From: Deltaproteobacteria bacterium | GTDB lineage: Bacteria; Desulfobacterota; Desulfobacteria; Desulfobacterales; SpSt-501 | Assembly (NCBI GenBank): GCA_016219005.1 | Contig: JACRCN010000010.1 | Span: forward strand, 1 to 42,038 | Direction of reading: 5' to 3' | Length of the DNA stretch: 42,038 nucleotides | Part shown: positions 33,275-40,873 of the stretch, in pieces | How positions within the stretch are numbered: position 1 is the stretch's first letter | How the letters are laid out: every line of letters begins with the position of its first letter | Made by a program: the position numbers and the translations under genes | Notes under the pieces: generated by a model | Database searches by the model: none | What the model was told of the DNA's origin: nothing | What the model saw: the letters and a program-made list of their open reading frames with translations, nothing else

Positions 33275-34327
33275 TCAAAGCCGCAGGCCGCTTTGAGCCT
33301 CGAAAAAATACGCTTTACGAGATGAGAAGGACAGGCGCATGGGCTCTCCCACCCTCGGGGGGCTGGAAAGAAACATCTTCAACTCGTTTTCCCCTACCCT
33401 TACGGAGACAAGATTCGTAGGTCCCATCGGTTCCACCAGCAGCGTTTCTCCCTCCAAGGTGATGTCCTCCCGGCTTCCGTGAGCGATATGCTCAGGCCGG
33501 ATTTCCATCAAAACGTCCCCGGTTTTTCGAATCATCGTATCGAGGACGATCGCACCATCGGTTGACTTAAACCGCCCGTTCTCCAACCGGCCCGCCACCG
33601 TGTTGATGCGATGCGTTCCGATGAATTCCGCTACGAAGCGGTGCCCCGGTTCTTTGTAGATGTGGATTGGGTCTCCGGCCTGCCGGATCGCTCCGGCGTC
33701 CATGACAACGAGAAAATCCGACATCATCATCGCCTCGGTTTGATCGTGGGTCACATAAAGGACGGTGGCGTTTAGCTCCCGGAAGAGTTTTCTGAGCTCC
33801 GTGCGCGTGGAGTCTCTGACCTGGGCATCCAGATTGCTGAGGGGTTCGTCCAGAAGGAACACCTCAGGCTTTCTTACCAGGGCCCGGGCCAGGGCCACCC
33901 GCTGTTGCTGACCTCCGGAAAGTTGCTTCGGATAACGCTCCATGAGGTCCTCGATCCTCAAGATCCGCGAGACTTCATTCACTTTCGCTCTGATCTCTTC
34001 TTTGGGATACCTTCTCAATCTGAGCCCGATCGCGATGTTCTCGAAAACCCTCTTGTGAGGATAGAGCGCGTAGTTCTGAAAGACCATGGCGACGTTGCGT
34101 TCAGGGGGAGGAACGTGGTTCGCCACCCGTCCTCCAATCAGAACCTCTCCCGCATCCGGCTGTTCCAAACCGGCAATAATCCTGAGCAAGGTCGTCTTGC
34201 CGCATCCCGAAGGACCGAGCACGGCGGTGAAGGCGCCGTCGGGGATCTTGAGATCCATTTCCCTGAGGGCGGCCACCGTCCCTCCCAGAAAACCCTTGCT
34301 GATCCTTTTCAGTTCGATTTCGGCCAT
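33275..34327 (-). CDS. CUT1-type ABC transporter ATPase (UgpC/MalK-like)
   Basis: The 350-residue ATPase has Walker A GPSGCGKTT, a Q-loop (MVFQNYALYPHKRV), the signature LSGGQQQRVALARALVR, Walker B VFLLDEPLSNLDA, an H-loop (VTHDQTEAM), and a C-terminal OB-fold TOBE-like domain (about 240-350) as in MalK/UgpC. It energises the importer formed by the fused binding-protein/permease and the second permease encoded directly upstream; it starts 4 bp after the latter's stop codon. The ATG at 34327 (MAEIELKRI) is preferred to 34351. Substrate unknown; family members import sugars, polyols or glycerol-3-phosphate. Confidence 0.92.
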   Translation of the reverse strand: MAEIELKRISKGFLGGTVAALREMDLKIPDGAFTAVLGPSGCGKTTLLRIIAGLEQPDAGEVLIGGRVANHVPPPERNVAMVFQNYALYPHKRVFENIAIGLRLRRYPKEEIRAKVNEVSRILRIEDLMERYPKQLSGGQQQRVALARALVRKPEVFLLDEPLSNLDAQVRDSTRTELRKLFRELNATVLYVTHDQTEAMMMSDFLVVMDAGAIRQAGDPIHIYKEPGHRFVAEFIGTHRINTVAGRLENGRFKSTDGAIVLDTMIRKTGDVLMEIRPEHIAHGSREDITLEGETLLVEPMGPTNLVSVRVGENELKMFLSSPPRVGEPMRLSFSSRKAYFFEAQSGLRL

Positions 34328-34331
34328 GGTC

Positions 34332-35159
34332 CTATCCTTTGACGGCCCCACTGGTCAGCCCCTCGATAATCCAGCGCTGAAGCGCCGCGATGACAAGGAT
34401 GATGGGGATTGTGGTTAAGGCTACGGCTGCATTGATTTCGCCCCAGGGGATTTCATAGACGGATGCACCGCTGAGGAGGGCGATACCCACCGGAACGGTA
34501 TACATAGCCTGCGAGGGCATTAACGTCAGGGACAAGATAAACTCATTCCAGCAGAAGATAAAGACGAGCACGGCCGTCACCGCCAGAGACGGGCGGCTCA
34601 GGGGAAGGATGATCCGGTAAAGGATGGCGGAAGAAGAGAAGCCGTCCAGGACGGCCGCCTCGTCCAGCTCCCGGGGCAGCTTCCTGAAGGCTGCGTGAAG
34701 CATCCATAGTGCAAATGGAAGATTGAGGGCCGTATAGGAGAGGATGAGACTCAGGTAATTGTTCACCAGGGCCAGTTGTTTCATCACGATGAAGACCGGG
34801 ATGACCAGAAGGGCGGGCGGAAGAATGGCCCCCGCGAGAAACCACCTCTGGATCCGCATCGCCCTTCGAAGGTCCATGGCTCTCAACCGGAAGGCAAGGA
34901 TGGAAGCGGCCCATACCGTAAGGACCGTCGCCGCTCCCCCTGCAATGAGGCTGTTCAAGACATACCGGCCAAATGGTCTCCGGGTGAAAACGTCCCCCAG
35001 ATTTTGCAGGGAGACCGTTTCGGGAAAGTAGCTCACGGGAAGACGGAAGACCTCCTCTGCGGGCTTTAGAGCCGTCTGCAGCGTCCAGGCAAAGGGAAAA
35101 AGACAATATAGAAAAATGGAGCCGATCAATAAGTAGAAGAGAATTTTCTTCACTTTCAT
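34332..35159 (-). CDS. CUT1-type ABC transporter permease (MalG/UgpE-like)
   Basis: The 275-residue membrane protein has six predicted helices, the typical N-terminal FPFAWTLQTALKP segment, and the cytoplasmic EAA loop with DEAAVLDGFSSSAILYR followed by LPLSRP, which couples to the ATPase. It pairs with the permease half of the fused protein to form the membrane channel. Its ATG overlaps the stop of the fusion gene by 4 nt (ATGA) and the ATPase gene follows after 4 bp, so the three genes are one tightly coupled operon. Confidence 0.92.
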   Translation of the reverse strand: MKVKKILFYLLIGSIFLYCLFPFAWTLQTALKPAEEVFRLPVSYFPETVSLQNLGDVFTRRPFGRYVLNSLIAGGAATVLTVWAASILAFRLRAMDLRRAMRIQRWFLAGAILPPALLVIPVFIVMKQLALVNNYLSLILSYTALNLPFALWMLHAAFRKLPRELDEAAVLDGFSSSAILYRIILPLSRPSLAVTAVLVFIFCWNEFILSLTLMPSQAMYTVPVGIALLSGASVYEIPWGEINAAVALTTIPIILVIAALQRWIIEGLTSGAVKG

Positions 35160-37105
35160 ATCCTTTCGTACTGGAGAGTCGTTAGCCGAACGATCAACAG
35201 GCTGACGAGGATAAGGCAGATCATGAATAGACCGGTGAGAAAGAGTCCATATCCCACCTCATCGTATCGGAAGGCAAGGTCGTAGATGTAAAGACTCAAT
35301 GTCCTCGTCGTGTCCGCCGGTCCCCCCTTGGTGAGGACCCACATCAGGTCGAAAATCCCGGCCGCATGGATGATCCTGAATATAAAGGCGACCCGGATGA
35401 AAGGCATGAGCAGGGGTAAATACAGATGAAAGAACATCGCGATTTTCCCCGCGCTGTCGATGGTAAGACTCTCCCTGAGCGCCCCCGGGATGGTCTGAAG
35501 CCCGGCCAGGAGGATAATGGTGACAAAGGGGGTGGTCTTCCAGACATCGGCGAAGGCGGCGCAGAACATGGCTCCCTCGGGGGTGGAAAGCCAATCCAGC
35601 GGTTCCCGCAGAAGCCCGATCCTTACAAGAAGATCGTTGACCACGCCGAAGGGATTGTTGAACATCCACTGCCAGGCCATGGCCATCACGGCGGTCGGAA
35701 GGGCCCAGGGAACCAACATGGCGAGGCGTCCCAGAGACCTTCCCCGGAACGGCAGGTTGATCAAAAGGGCGAAGACAAGTCCCAGGAGGAATTCGAAGGG
35801 CACGGAGACGGCGGTGAAGATCAGGGTGTTCAAAAGGGTCTTTTGCAGGTCATAGTCGAGAAAAAGACGCCCGGGCCAACTGCGCCTTTTCCCCTTGAGC
35901 ACGCCTTCGATGGACTGATCCATCCGGAGGGCAGCATCCCGGGGGCTTTCGATTCCCACGAGGACGGCGCTTACGTGCTTTTGAAGAATGGAGCTTATCC
36001 TGGGATATTCGGCGTGAACCGGTCTCGGCCGGGCCTTTAACAGCACTTCATAGAGATCCCTGTAGTGCGGGCTCTCTTTCAAAATCTCCTCATCCTGGAA
36101 AAGGGATCTGCGGGTGGGGACCGCACCCCTTCTGAAGTGCAGAATCTTCTGGGCCTCGGAGGAACTCGCGAATTCGATGAATCTCCATGCCGCCTCGGGA
36201 GATTTCGCGGTCCGGGCCATCCCCAGCCCCCAGCCTCCGAGTGTACCTGCCGGTTCTTTGCCGGTCTGATGGATGAAGGGAACAATCCCCACTTTTCGCT
36301 CAAGAGGCGAACGGCTCAGGACCGTCCAGGCGTAAGGCCAGTTTCTCATCATCAGAGCCTTGCCCTGTTCGAAGAACTCCAACGTCTGTTGCTCCTGGAA
36401 AGTGATCACACTCCTGGGAGCCCAGCCCGCGTCAATCACCTTCTTCATAAAGCTCAGGGCCGATACGTTTTCCGCTTTATCAAGAAGAACATTTTGATCC
36501 CGGTCAAGGGGCGATCCGCCCGCCCCCCAGAGGTATTCAAGATAGTTGCATACAAGACCCTCATACTGCATTCCCTGAAAAACGATGCAATACCGGCCGG
36601 GAGGATCCGCGTATTGCCTGCAGACCGCCTCGAATTCCTCCCATGTCCTGGGAGGGTATGGCATGAGGTCTTTTCTGTAGTAGAGCACCCCCACATCGGT
36701 TCTGACGGGGACTCTGTAGAAATGATCTCCGTAGAAACCGGCTTCAATGTCCGCCGGAAGGAACGCCTCGCGTTTTTCAGGAGGAAACCACTTGTCCAGG
36801 GGCAGGAGCCACCCCTGCGCGGCAAACTTCGCCGTCCAGGCCACATCCATATAAACCAGCTCGAAGGCGTCTCCTCCCAGAAAAGACCGGATGTACATGT
36901 TCTGGCGTTCATCGGTCGACCAGGGGCCTGAGATGTAATCGACCTTTATGTCGGGATGCTGGGCATGGAAGCGGCTGATCACCTCTCCCCATGCTCCTCC
37001 GACATCCTCAGGTCCGACCATCCTCAGGAATTGTTGCGCATTGGCGGAAAGAGGAAGAAAGGGGATGAATAAAAGAATAATAGAGCCAAGGATGAGCGTT
37101 TTCAT
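35156..37105 (-). CDS. Fused solute-binding protein and MalF-type ABC permease
   Basis: One 649-residue polypeptide joins two proteins that are normally separate. Residues 1-23 are a signal peptide (ending ANA). Residues of about 25-403 form a family 1 extracellular solute-binding protein (WSTDERQNMYIRSFLGGDAFELVYMDVAW-like start, given here in part: GGDAFELVYMDVAW; later GTLGGWGLGMA). Residues 424-649 form a permease with five helices (about 424-449, 458-481, 511-536, 565-590, 617-640) and the EAA loop at 542-568. Normal MalF/UgpA permeases have a further first helix, which is absent. The frame is continuous, with no stop between halves. Start at 37105 follows GGGGG; an upstream extension to 37216 is rejected because it would bury the signal peptide. 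Confidence 0.9.
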   Translation of the reverse strand: MKTLILGSIILLFIPFLPLSANAQQFLRMVGPEDVGGAWGEVISRFHAQHPDIKVDYISGPWSTDERQNMYIRSFLGGDAFELVYMDVAWTAKFAAQGWLLPLDKWFPPEKREAFLPADIEAGFYGDHFYRVPVRTDVGVLYYRKDLMPYPPRTWEEFEAVCRQYADPPGRYCIVFQGMQYEGLVCNYLEYLWGAGGSPLDRDQNVLLDKAENVSALSFMKKVIDAGWAPRSVITFQEQQTLEFFEQGKALMMRNWPYAWTVLSRSPLERKVGIVPFIHQTGKEPAGTLGGWGLGMARTAKSPEAAWRFIEFASSSEAQKILHFRRGAVPTRRSLFQDEEILKESPHYRDLYEVLLKARPRPVHAEYPRISSILQKHVSAVLVGIESPRDAALRMDQSIEGVLKGKRRSWPGRLFLDYDLQKTLLNTLIFTAVSVPFEFLLGLVFALLINLPFRGRSLGRLAMLVPWALPTAVMAMAWQWMFNNPFGVVNDLLVRIGLLREPLDWLSTPEGAMFCAAFADVWKTTPFVTIILLAGLQTIPGALRESLTIDSAGKIAMFFHLYLPLLMPFIRVAFIFRIIHAAGIFDLMWVLTKGGPADTTRTLSLYIYDLAFRYDEVGYGLFLTGLFMICLILVSLLIVRLTTLQYERI

Positions 37106-37156
37106 GCTCAAATCCCCCCGGGTGCGTATTCCGCTGATTCCGGCCACCGGTTCACG

Positions 37157-37216
37157 CATTTTGTTTGCTCTTATCCGGTTCCTGAATATGATTAATGCAT
37201 GGAACAGACAGGTCAA
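37157..37216 (-). repeat. Family C repeat, copy 1, upstream of the ABC operon
   Basis: A 60-bp stretch upstream of the fusion gene matches 39754-39813 at 46 of 60 positions without gaps, in the same orientation. The shared core reads AATATGATTAA-GCATG-CAGGTCAA on the + strand. In both places it lies just upstream of a minus-strand start codon, so it may be a shared regulatory element or an old duplication. Confidence 0.55.
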
Positions 37217-37413
37217 CCGCCTGAATAATATGGGGACTACATGTTGTTTTTAAAATTGTAAAGATAAAATATTCCGTATTAACAACATGATAGGGCCGCA
37301 CCGCCAACCTATCGGGATTATCCGAATTGGCTGGAGCTGTTGAAATTAAAAAAGCCTGGTTTATTTAAAAAATCCTTTTCAAATCGACCGAGGCGGGATA
37401 GACTCCCTGCCCC
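37217..37413. other. AT-rich intergenic region between divergent genes
   Basis: About 200 bp, markedly richer in A+T than the coding regions, separating the ABC operon from the VTT-family gene. Promoters for both directions should lie here. No gene, operator or repeat other than family C at its left edge was recognised. Confidence 0.45.
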
Positions 37414-38160
37414 ATGACGGACACTGCCAAGTTGAGACGGTTGGTCGTTTTCATTGCGGGTGGCGTTTTTTTATCCTCCTGCCTTGTCGTCTTGCTGCTG
37501 ATGGACGGCAGCCTCTGGGCCAAATTGGTGGGTTGCTATGACTTTTTTTGCGACCGTGAATCCGTACACCGGCTTGTGAAGTCCAGTGGCTGGGCGGCAC
37601 CGCTAATTTTCGTTGCTATCCAGATCGGGCAAGTCCTGTTCGCCCCCATACCCGGGGATGTAACCGGTTTCCTGGGGGGCTACATATTCGGGTCCTGGAG
37701 TGGGTTTTTCCTTTCAACCATCGGCTTGACCCTGGGCTCCATGCTCAATTTTTACATCGGGAATTACCTGGGGGAGCGCGTGGTGCGCCGGCTGGTAAGC
37801 TGCAAAACCTATGATAAGTACAACGAGTTGGTCCAGCACAAGGGGATCCTGGTCATCTTTATCTTTTTCCTGTCTCCGGTGTTCCCCAAAGATATTCTCT
37901 GTCTGTTCCTCGGATTGACGCGTCTGCCGGCACGCGTGTTTTTTGTCATTTCCACGATTGGCCGAATGCCCGGCACCATCGCCATCAGCTTGCAGGGGGC
38001 TTGCATCTTCACCAAGAATTATATGCTTTTCATCATCGTGACCGTGTTATGCACGCTCTTCGCAATCTTTGCATACATTGCGCGCGATCCCCTATACCGC
38101 TGGATGGCCACACAGAGCAGAAAGAGCACTTGCGATACGATTCCAAAGCGATTGCAATAG
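37414..38160 (+). CDS. VTT/DedA-type (TVP38/TMEM64 family) membrane protein
   Basis: The 248-residue inner-membrane protein has about five to six hydrophobic segments and the VTT-domain hallmarks: FAPIPGDVTGFLGGYIFGSWSG after the second helix, GSMLNFYIGNYLGERVVRRLV with a conserved Gly and basic residues, and FFLSPVFPKDILCLFLGLTRLP, where a charged residue is embedded in a re-entrant loop. Members act as lipid scramblases or proton-linked transporters for membrane homeostasis. The ribosome-binding site is weak. There are no functional neighbours. Confidence 0.82.
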   Translation: MTDTAKLRRLVVFIAGGVFLSSCLVVLLLMDGSLWAKLVGCYDFFCDRESVHRLVKSSGWAAPLIFVAIQIGQVLFAPIPGDVTGFLGGYIFGSWSGFFLSTIGLTLGSMLNFYIGNYLGERVVRRLVSCKTYDKYNELVQHKGILVIFIFFLSPVFPKDILCLFLGLTRLPARVFFVISTIGRMPGTIAISLQGACIFTKNYMLFIIVTVLCTLFAIFAYIARDPLYRWMATQSRKSTCDTIPKRLQ

Positions 38161-38321
38161 CGGCCCCCGTTGGAGATGGCCGATAAAGGCTGCCCGTTTC
38201 TCTATCCTTGCAACGAGTGGTTGACCCAGCTTCGGTCGTAAAGAGGAATCAGCGAGCAGATACCGTCTGACGGCCCGATTCCCGTTTTCAGCAGCCTGAC
38301 GGCCCCCTCTTCAAATATCTC

Positions 38322-38636
38322 TTAAAATACCAGATAAAACCCTGAGATGATGAGCCCGCCTATCACAACGCCGCTCGCGATCATACAAACGAGGCGCTCA
38401 GGCTTCATCTTCAGCCCCTCGCCCTTGTTCATCTTCGCCAAGCCCCAGCCGATCGCGAAAAAGGCAATCACCATGAACAAGCCGTGGGTAATCCAGTGAT
38501 GGCTGGTGAGTCCCTTCATCCATGCCAGGACACTATCTTCGTTTAATTCCTTCAGCACCACCAGAAGGGCGCTCAATATGCTGGTGATCGCCAACGAAGC
38601 TCCAAACGACACCGTATACCTGCTAATTGCTTCCAT
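38322..38636 (-). CDS. Small membrane protein of a two-gene operon, 104 aa
   Basis: The product begins MEAISRYTVSFGASLAITSILSALL, with three hydrophobic helices (about 8-27, 50-68 and 82-103) and a loop with Lys/Asn between helices 2 and 3. AGGAGG lies 6 nt upstream of the ATG. It starts 10 bp after the stop of the 153-aa membrane protein gene, so the two proteins probably work together in the inner membrane. No family or function is recognised. Confidence 0.65.
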   Translation of the reverse strand: MEAISRYTVSFGASLAITSILSALLVVLKELNEDSVLAWMKGLTSHHWITHGLFMVIAFFAIGWGLAKMNKGEGLKMKPERLVCMIASGVVIGGLIISGFYLVF

Positions 38637-38646
38637 GGCACGCCTC

Positions 38647-39108
38647 CTATCCCTTAACCGCCAGCAGACCGACCTTCGCGCCGATGCTGATAATCGCCCC
38701 GGCCCCCTCTATCGTAATTCCGATCAATACGATAAATCCGACGACCCAGAGCACAAGCTTCCGTGCCCCTTTATTGACAGCCGTATTGTTTGCAGCGGCA
38801 ATCGGCAGGTAGGTGACCAGGAGCAGAAGCATGATCGCCACATGTTCTTTCATCTCCATGAAAAAGGTGTGAGCGAACGGCCAGGGACCTTTTAGAATTA
38901 TCGCTTTATCTGCGTAGTAAAAAGTCAGATACCAGTAGCCGCCGACCAGATAGGCCAGCCACATCAGAACCGCAACCGCCATGCTCATGGCCCTGATGCG
39001 CCCCTGGTTTGCCTCACTGGCGTGCAGGACGTCAACGAACAACCAGACGCCTGCGACAATACACAACACCCCGAACAAGACATGCACCATCAGTATAATC
39101 TCGGTCAT
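38647..39108 (-). CDS. Membrane protein of a two-gene operon, 153 aa
   Basis: The product starts MTEIILMVHVLFGVLCIVAGVW and has four helices. Histidines occur at helix ends (MVHVLFG, DVLHASE, AHTFFMEMKEHVAIMLLL), a pattern found in small heme-binding or quinone-linked membrane proteins; heme binding here is only a possibility. AAGGAGG lies 6 nt before the ATG at 39108; a longer frame to 39264 has no such site. The second membrane protein gene follows after 10 bp. Confidence 0.65.
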   Translation of the reverse strand: MTEIILMVHVLFGVLCIVAGVWLFVDVLHASEANQGRIRAMSMAVAVLMWLAYLVGGYWYLTFYYADKAIILKGPWPFAHTFFMEMKEHVAIMLLLLVTYLPIAAANNTAVNKGARKLVLWVVGFIVLIGITIEGAGAIISIGAKVGLLAVKG

Positions 39109-39382
39109 GGTATGCCTCCTTCCGGTTTGCTCCAAAAGCTCCTGTCCACCCCAGTGCAATTCGATCAGGAGCATGACAAAATAAAGCAGCAGGTTCGTTT
39201 TTTGCCTTCGATTAAAACCAGATAGAACAAAAGGAGGACAGTCAAATGGAGATGAAACCGGCAAGATTCAAACGGAGGTCAGGCGAACGCCCACAAGGCA
39301 GCAACTCTTGGGTGTGGAGAGTTAATTTTTACCGGGTACCGAGATCCCTATTGTTTTATCGGTTTTAAATCCCGGTGCATTC

Positions 39383-39435
39383 AAGCCGCACAACGCCGGA
39401 TCACGGCCTCAGGCGCGGTTTTTCAACACCCTGTT
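39383..39435. repeat. Family B repeat, copy 2 (one end)
   Basis: Read on the minus strand, these 53 bp match 32165-32217 at 50 positions, beginning with AACAGGGTGTTGAAAAAC. The other terminal repeat is missing, so this is a solo end or truncated copy. It lies in a gene-poor, decayed stretch. Confidence 0.65.
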
Positions 39436-39486
39436 AAACGATCTGTAAGGCTTTCGTCATAAGGTTCCGCACGATTTGGGGATGTG

Positions 39487-39627
39487 TCAAGAAGCTATCT
39501 CAAAAACGCCGAGGCCCTGTCTTTTGGCTTCCTTCAACGGCTGCATGCATTCCTTTTTGTTGTTTCCAACCTGATTTACCAGCTTCGATACCGGATAGCA
39601 CCTGAGTTCCTTTACAAAGCCTTTCAT
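39487..39627 (-). CDS. Possible small protein, 46 aa, ending in a family A repeat end
   Basis: An ATG at 39627 with GAGGA 7 nt upstream opens a frame beginning MKGFVKELRCYPVSKLVN and ending in FEIAS. The composition (Lys, Glu, Val, two Cys) is that of a normal cytosolic protein. The last codons coincide with a solo family A end (GAAGCTATCTCAAAAA at 39491-39506), so the original C-terminus may have been replaced. A second frame over the same DNA (ATG at 39679, GGAGG upstream) is also open. I regard it as a candidate gene or remnant. Confidence 0.3.
   Translation of the reverse strand: MKGFVKELRCYPVSKLVNQVGNNKKECMQPLKEAKRQGLGVFEIAS
39491..39506. repeat. Family A repeat, copy 3 (solo end)
   Basis: GAAGCTATCTCAAAAA matches exactly the left end of copy 2 (30206-30221) and is complementary to the right end of copy 1 with one change. 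Only the terminal 16 bp are shared; the adjoining sequence differs. Confidence 0.5.
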
Positions 39628-39666
39628 CAGGATTTCCTCGATTCTGGCAGGTTCCTTGTTTACGGA

Positions 39667-39756
39667 TCAAGCCACGCATCGTAGGCCTCCGGTTTGAGGA
39701 TTAAAAAACCGCTCAAGCTCGCGTGATAAACTGTGCCGTGCAAAGCGTCCGCACAT
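39667..39756 (-). pseudogene. Truncated SRAP (YedK/HMCES-like) gene start
   Basis: The 29-codon frame starts MCGRFARHSLSRELERFF, the hallmark N-terminus of SRAP proteins, in which Cys2 is the catalytic residue that crosslinks to abasic sites in single-stranded DNA. The similarity stops after about 18 residues; the remaining residues are unrelated and a stop follows, so the gene is broken. AAAGG precedes the ATG. The family C repeat lies directly upstream. Confidence 0.5.
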
Positions 39757-39813
39757 TTCTTTTGCCTTTATCAGGTGGTCAAATATGATTAACGCATGAA
39801 AAAGGCAGGTCAA
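39754..39813 (-). repeat. Family C repeat, copy 2, upstream of the SRAP remnant
   Basis: Matches 37157-37216 at 46 of 60 positions in the same orientation and relative position to a minus-strand ATG. See the copy upstream of the ABC operon. Confidence 0.55.
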
Positions 39814-40032
39814 TGCCGGACGAACCGGTTGCCGCTGCCGAACTGCCTTCCATTGCCTGCCTTGATGACGGCCGGATTCCCGCACAGGCTTCGAAAACTG
39901 CCCGCCGCGCAGTTGGTTGCGGCAATTAATGGCCTGGATTACGGCCGACTGACTGATTCCGATAAATTCCAACATTGGCACGGAGCCTCATGCGCTGGTC
40001 CTGGATGGGCCAGTCGAGTTGATTTCATGGGT

Positions 40033-40088
40033 ATTATGAACTATTATAATATTAATTGGTTCATTAATTGGTTCATAATGTGGTTCAT
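40033..40088 (+). promoter_or_regulatory. Operator-like repeats of the vapBC promoter
   Basis: Three GGTTCAT copies lie at 40058, 40070 and 40082, a strict 12-bp period, within an AT-rich stretch; two are preceded by TTAATT. An inverted copy gives a 9-bp dyad, ATTATGAAC at 40033-40041 with GTTCATAAT at 40071-40079. Toxin-antitoxin complexes commonly bind such arrays to repress their own operon. Confidence 0.55.
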
Positions 40089-40099
40089 CTGGAGGCAAG

Positions 40100-40357
40100 A
40101 TGAAATCAATTACGATTCACGGTGTTGACGAGCCCCTCGCGGAGTTGATCAAATCCAAGGCGCAATCCGAAGGGTTGAGTATTAACAAGACCATAAAGAA
40201 AATCCTGGAATCCTCTCTCGGCGTGAAGCCCAATCTCAGCGGCAGCATGCGGGGCGATTTCGAGGAATTCTGCGGGACTTGGTCGGATGCGGATCTATCC
40301 GAATTCAAGCAAAATACCAAACAGCTTCGTAAAGTCGATCCGGGAGACTGGCGGTGA
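40100..40357 (+). CDS. vapB: VapB-type antitoxin
   Basis: The 85-residue protein begins MKSITIHGVDEPLAELIKSKA, then GLSINKTIKKILESSLG, the N-terminal ribbon-helix-helix of FitA/VapB-like antitoxins, which dimerises to bind the operator. The C-terminal half (FEEFCGTWSDADLSEFKQNT) is the acidic, aromatic segment that wraps around and blocks the VapC active site. GGAGG lies 5 nt upstream of the ATG. The vapC GTG start overlaps its stop (GTGA), giving coupled translation. Confidence 0.88.
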   Translation: MKSITIHGVDEPLAELIKSKAQSEGLSINKTIKKILESSLGVKPNLSGSMRGDFEEFCGTWSDADLSEFKQNTKQLRKVDPGDWR

Positions 40358-40749
40358 AAAAAATAGTCCTGGATACCAACGCGTACACGCGTTTGCTGGC
40401 CGGCGATGAGGATGCGCTGGATGTCGTATCGTCGGCGGAAACCGTCTACATGTCCGTTTTTGTGCTTGGCGAGCTATACGCCGGCTTTGCCGGCGGGGCG
40501 AGAGAACGTGAGAATAAAGACACCCTGCAGCGGTTTCTGATGAAGCCGACCGTGAAAATCCTGAATGCCACAGCCGAAACCGCAGAGGTGTTCGGGCTCG
40601 TGAAATACAAGCTCAAGAAATCCGGAACACCGCTACCGATCAACGACGTCTGGATCGCCGCCCATGCGCTGGAGACCGGGTCCGTAGCGGTCACCTATGA
40701 CGCTCATTTCAAATCGGTCTCCGGCCTGCGCCTCTGGGAGAGGGTGTAG
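40354..40749 (+). CDS. vapC: VapC-type PIN-domain ribonuclease toxin
   Basis: The 131-residue PIN protein has its acidic metal site at Asp7 (VLDTNAY), Glu40 (LGELYAG), Asp98 (INDVWIAA) and Asp116 (TYDAHF), all intact, so it should be an active Mg-dependent RNase cleaving tRNA or rRNA when free of antitoxin. It starts at GTG 40354, overlapping vapB by 4 nt. Length is typical of VapC. The pair lies beside repeats and gene remnants, as mobile toxin-antitoxin modules often do. Confidence 0.9.
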   Translation: MKKIVLDTNAYTRLLAGDEDALDVVSSAETVYMSVFVLGELYAGFAGGARERENKDTLQRFLMKPTVKILNATAETAEVFGLVKYKLKKSGTPLPINDVWIAAHALETGSVAVTYDAHFKSVSGLRLWERV

Positions 40750-40873
40750 GCGGTGGATCGGGGTTCTGCTTTTCCGGTCGCTTTGCCCCCCGTCTTGCCG
40801 GATATGCTGTGCTTGATGAAAAATACATAATTCACCCCATTGCCCGGCAGGCTGCCAATCCATACCGAAAGCC

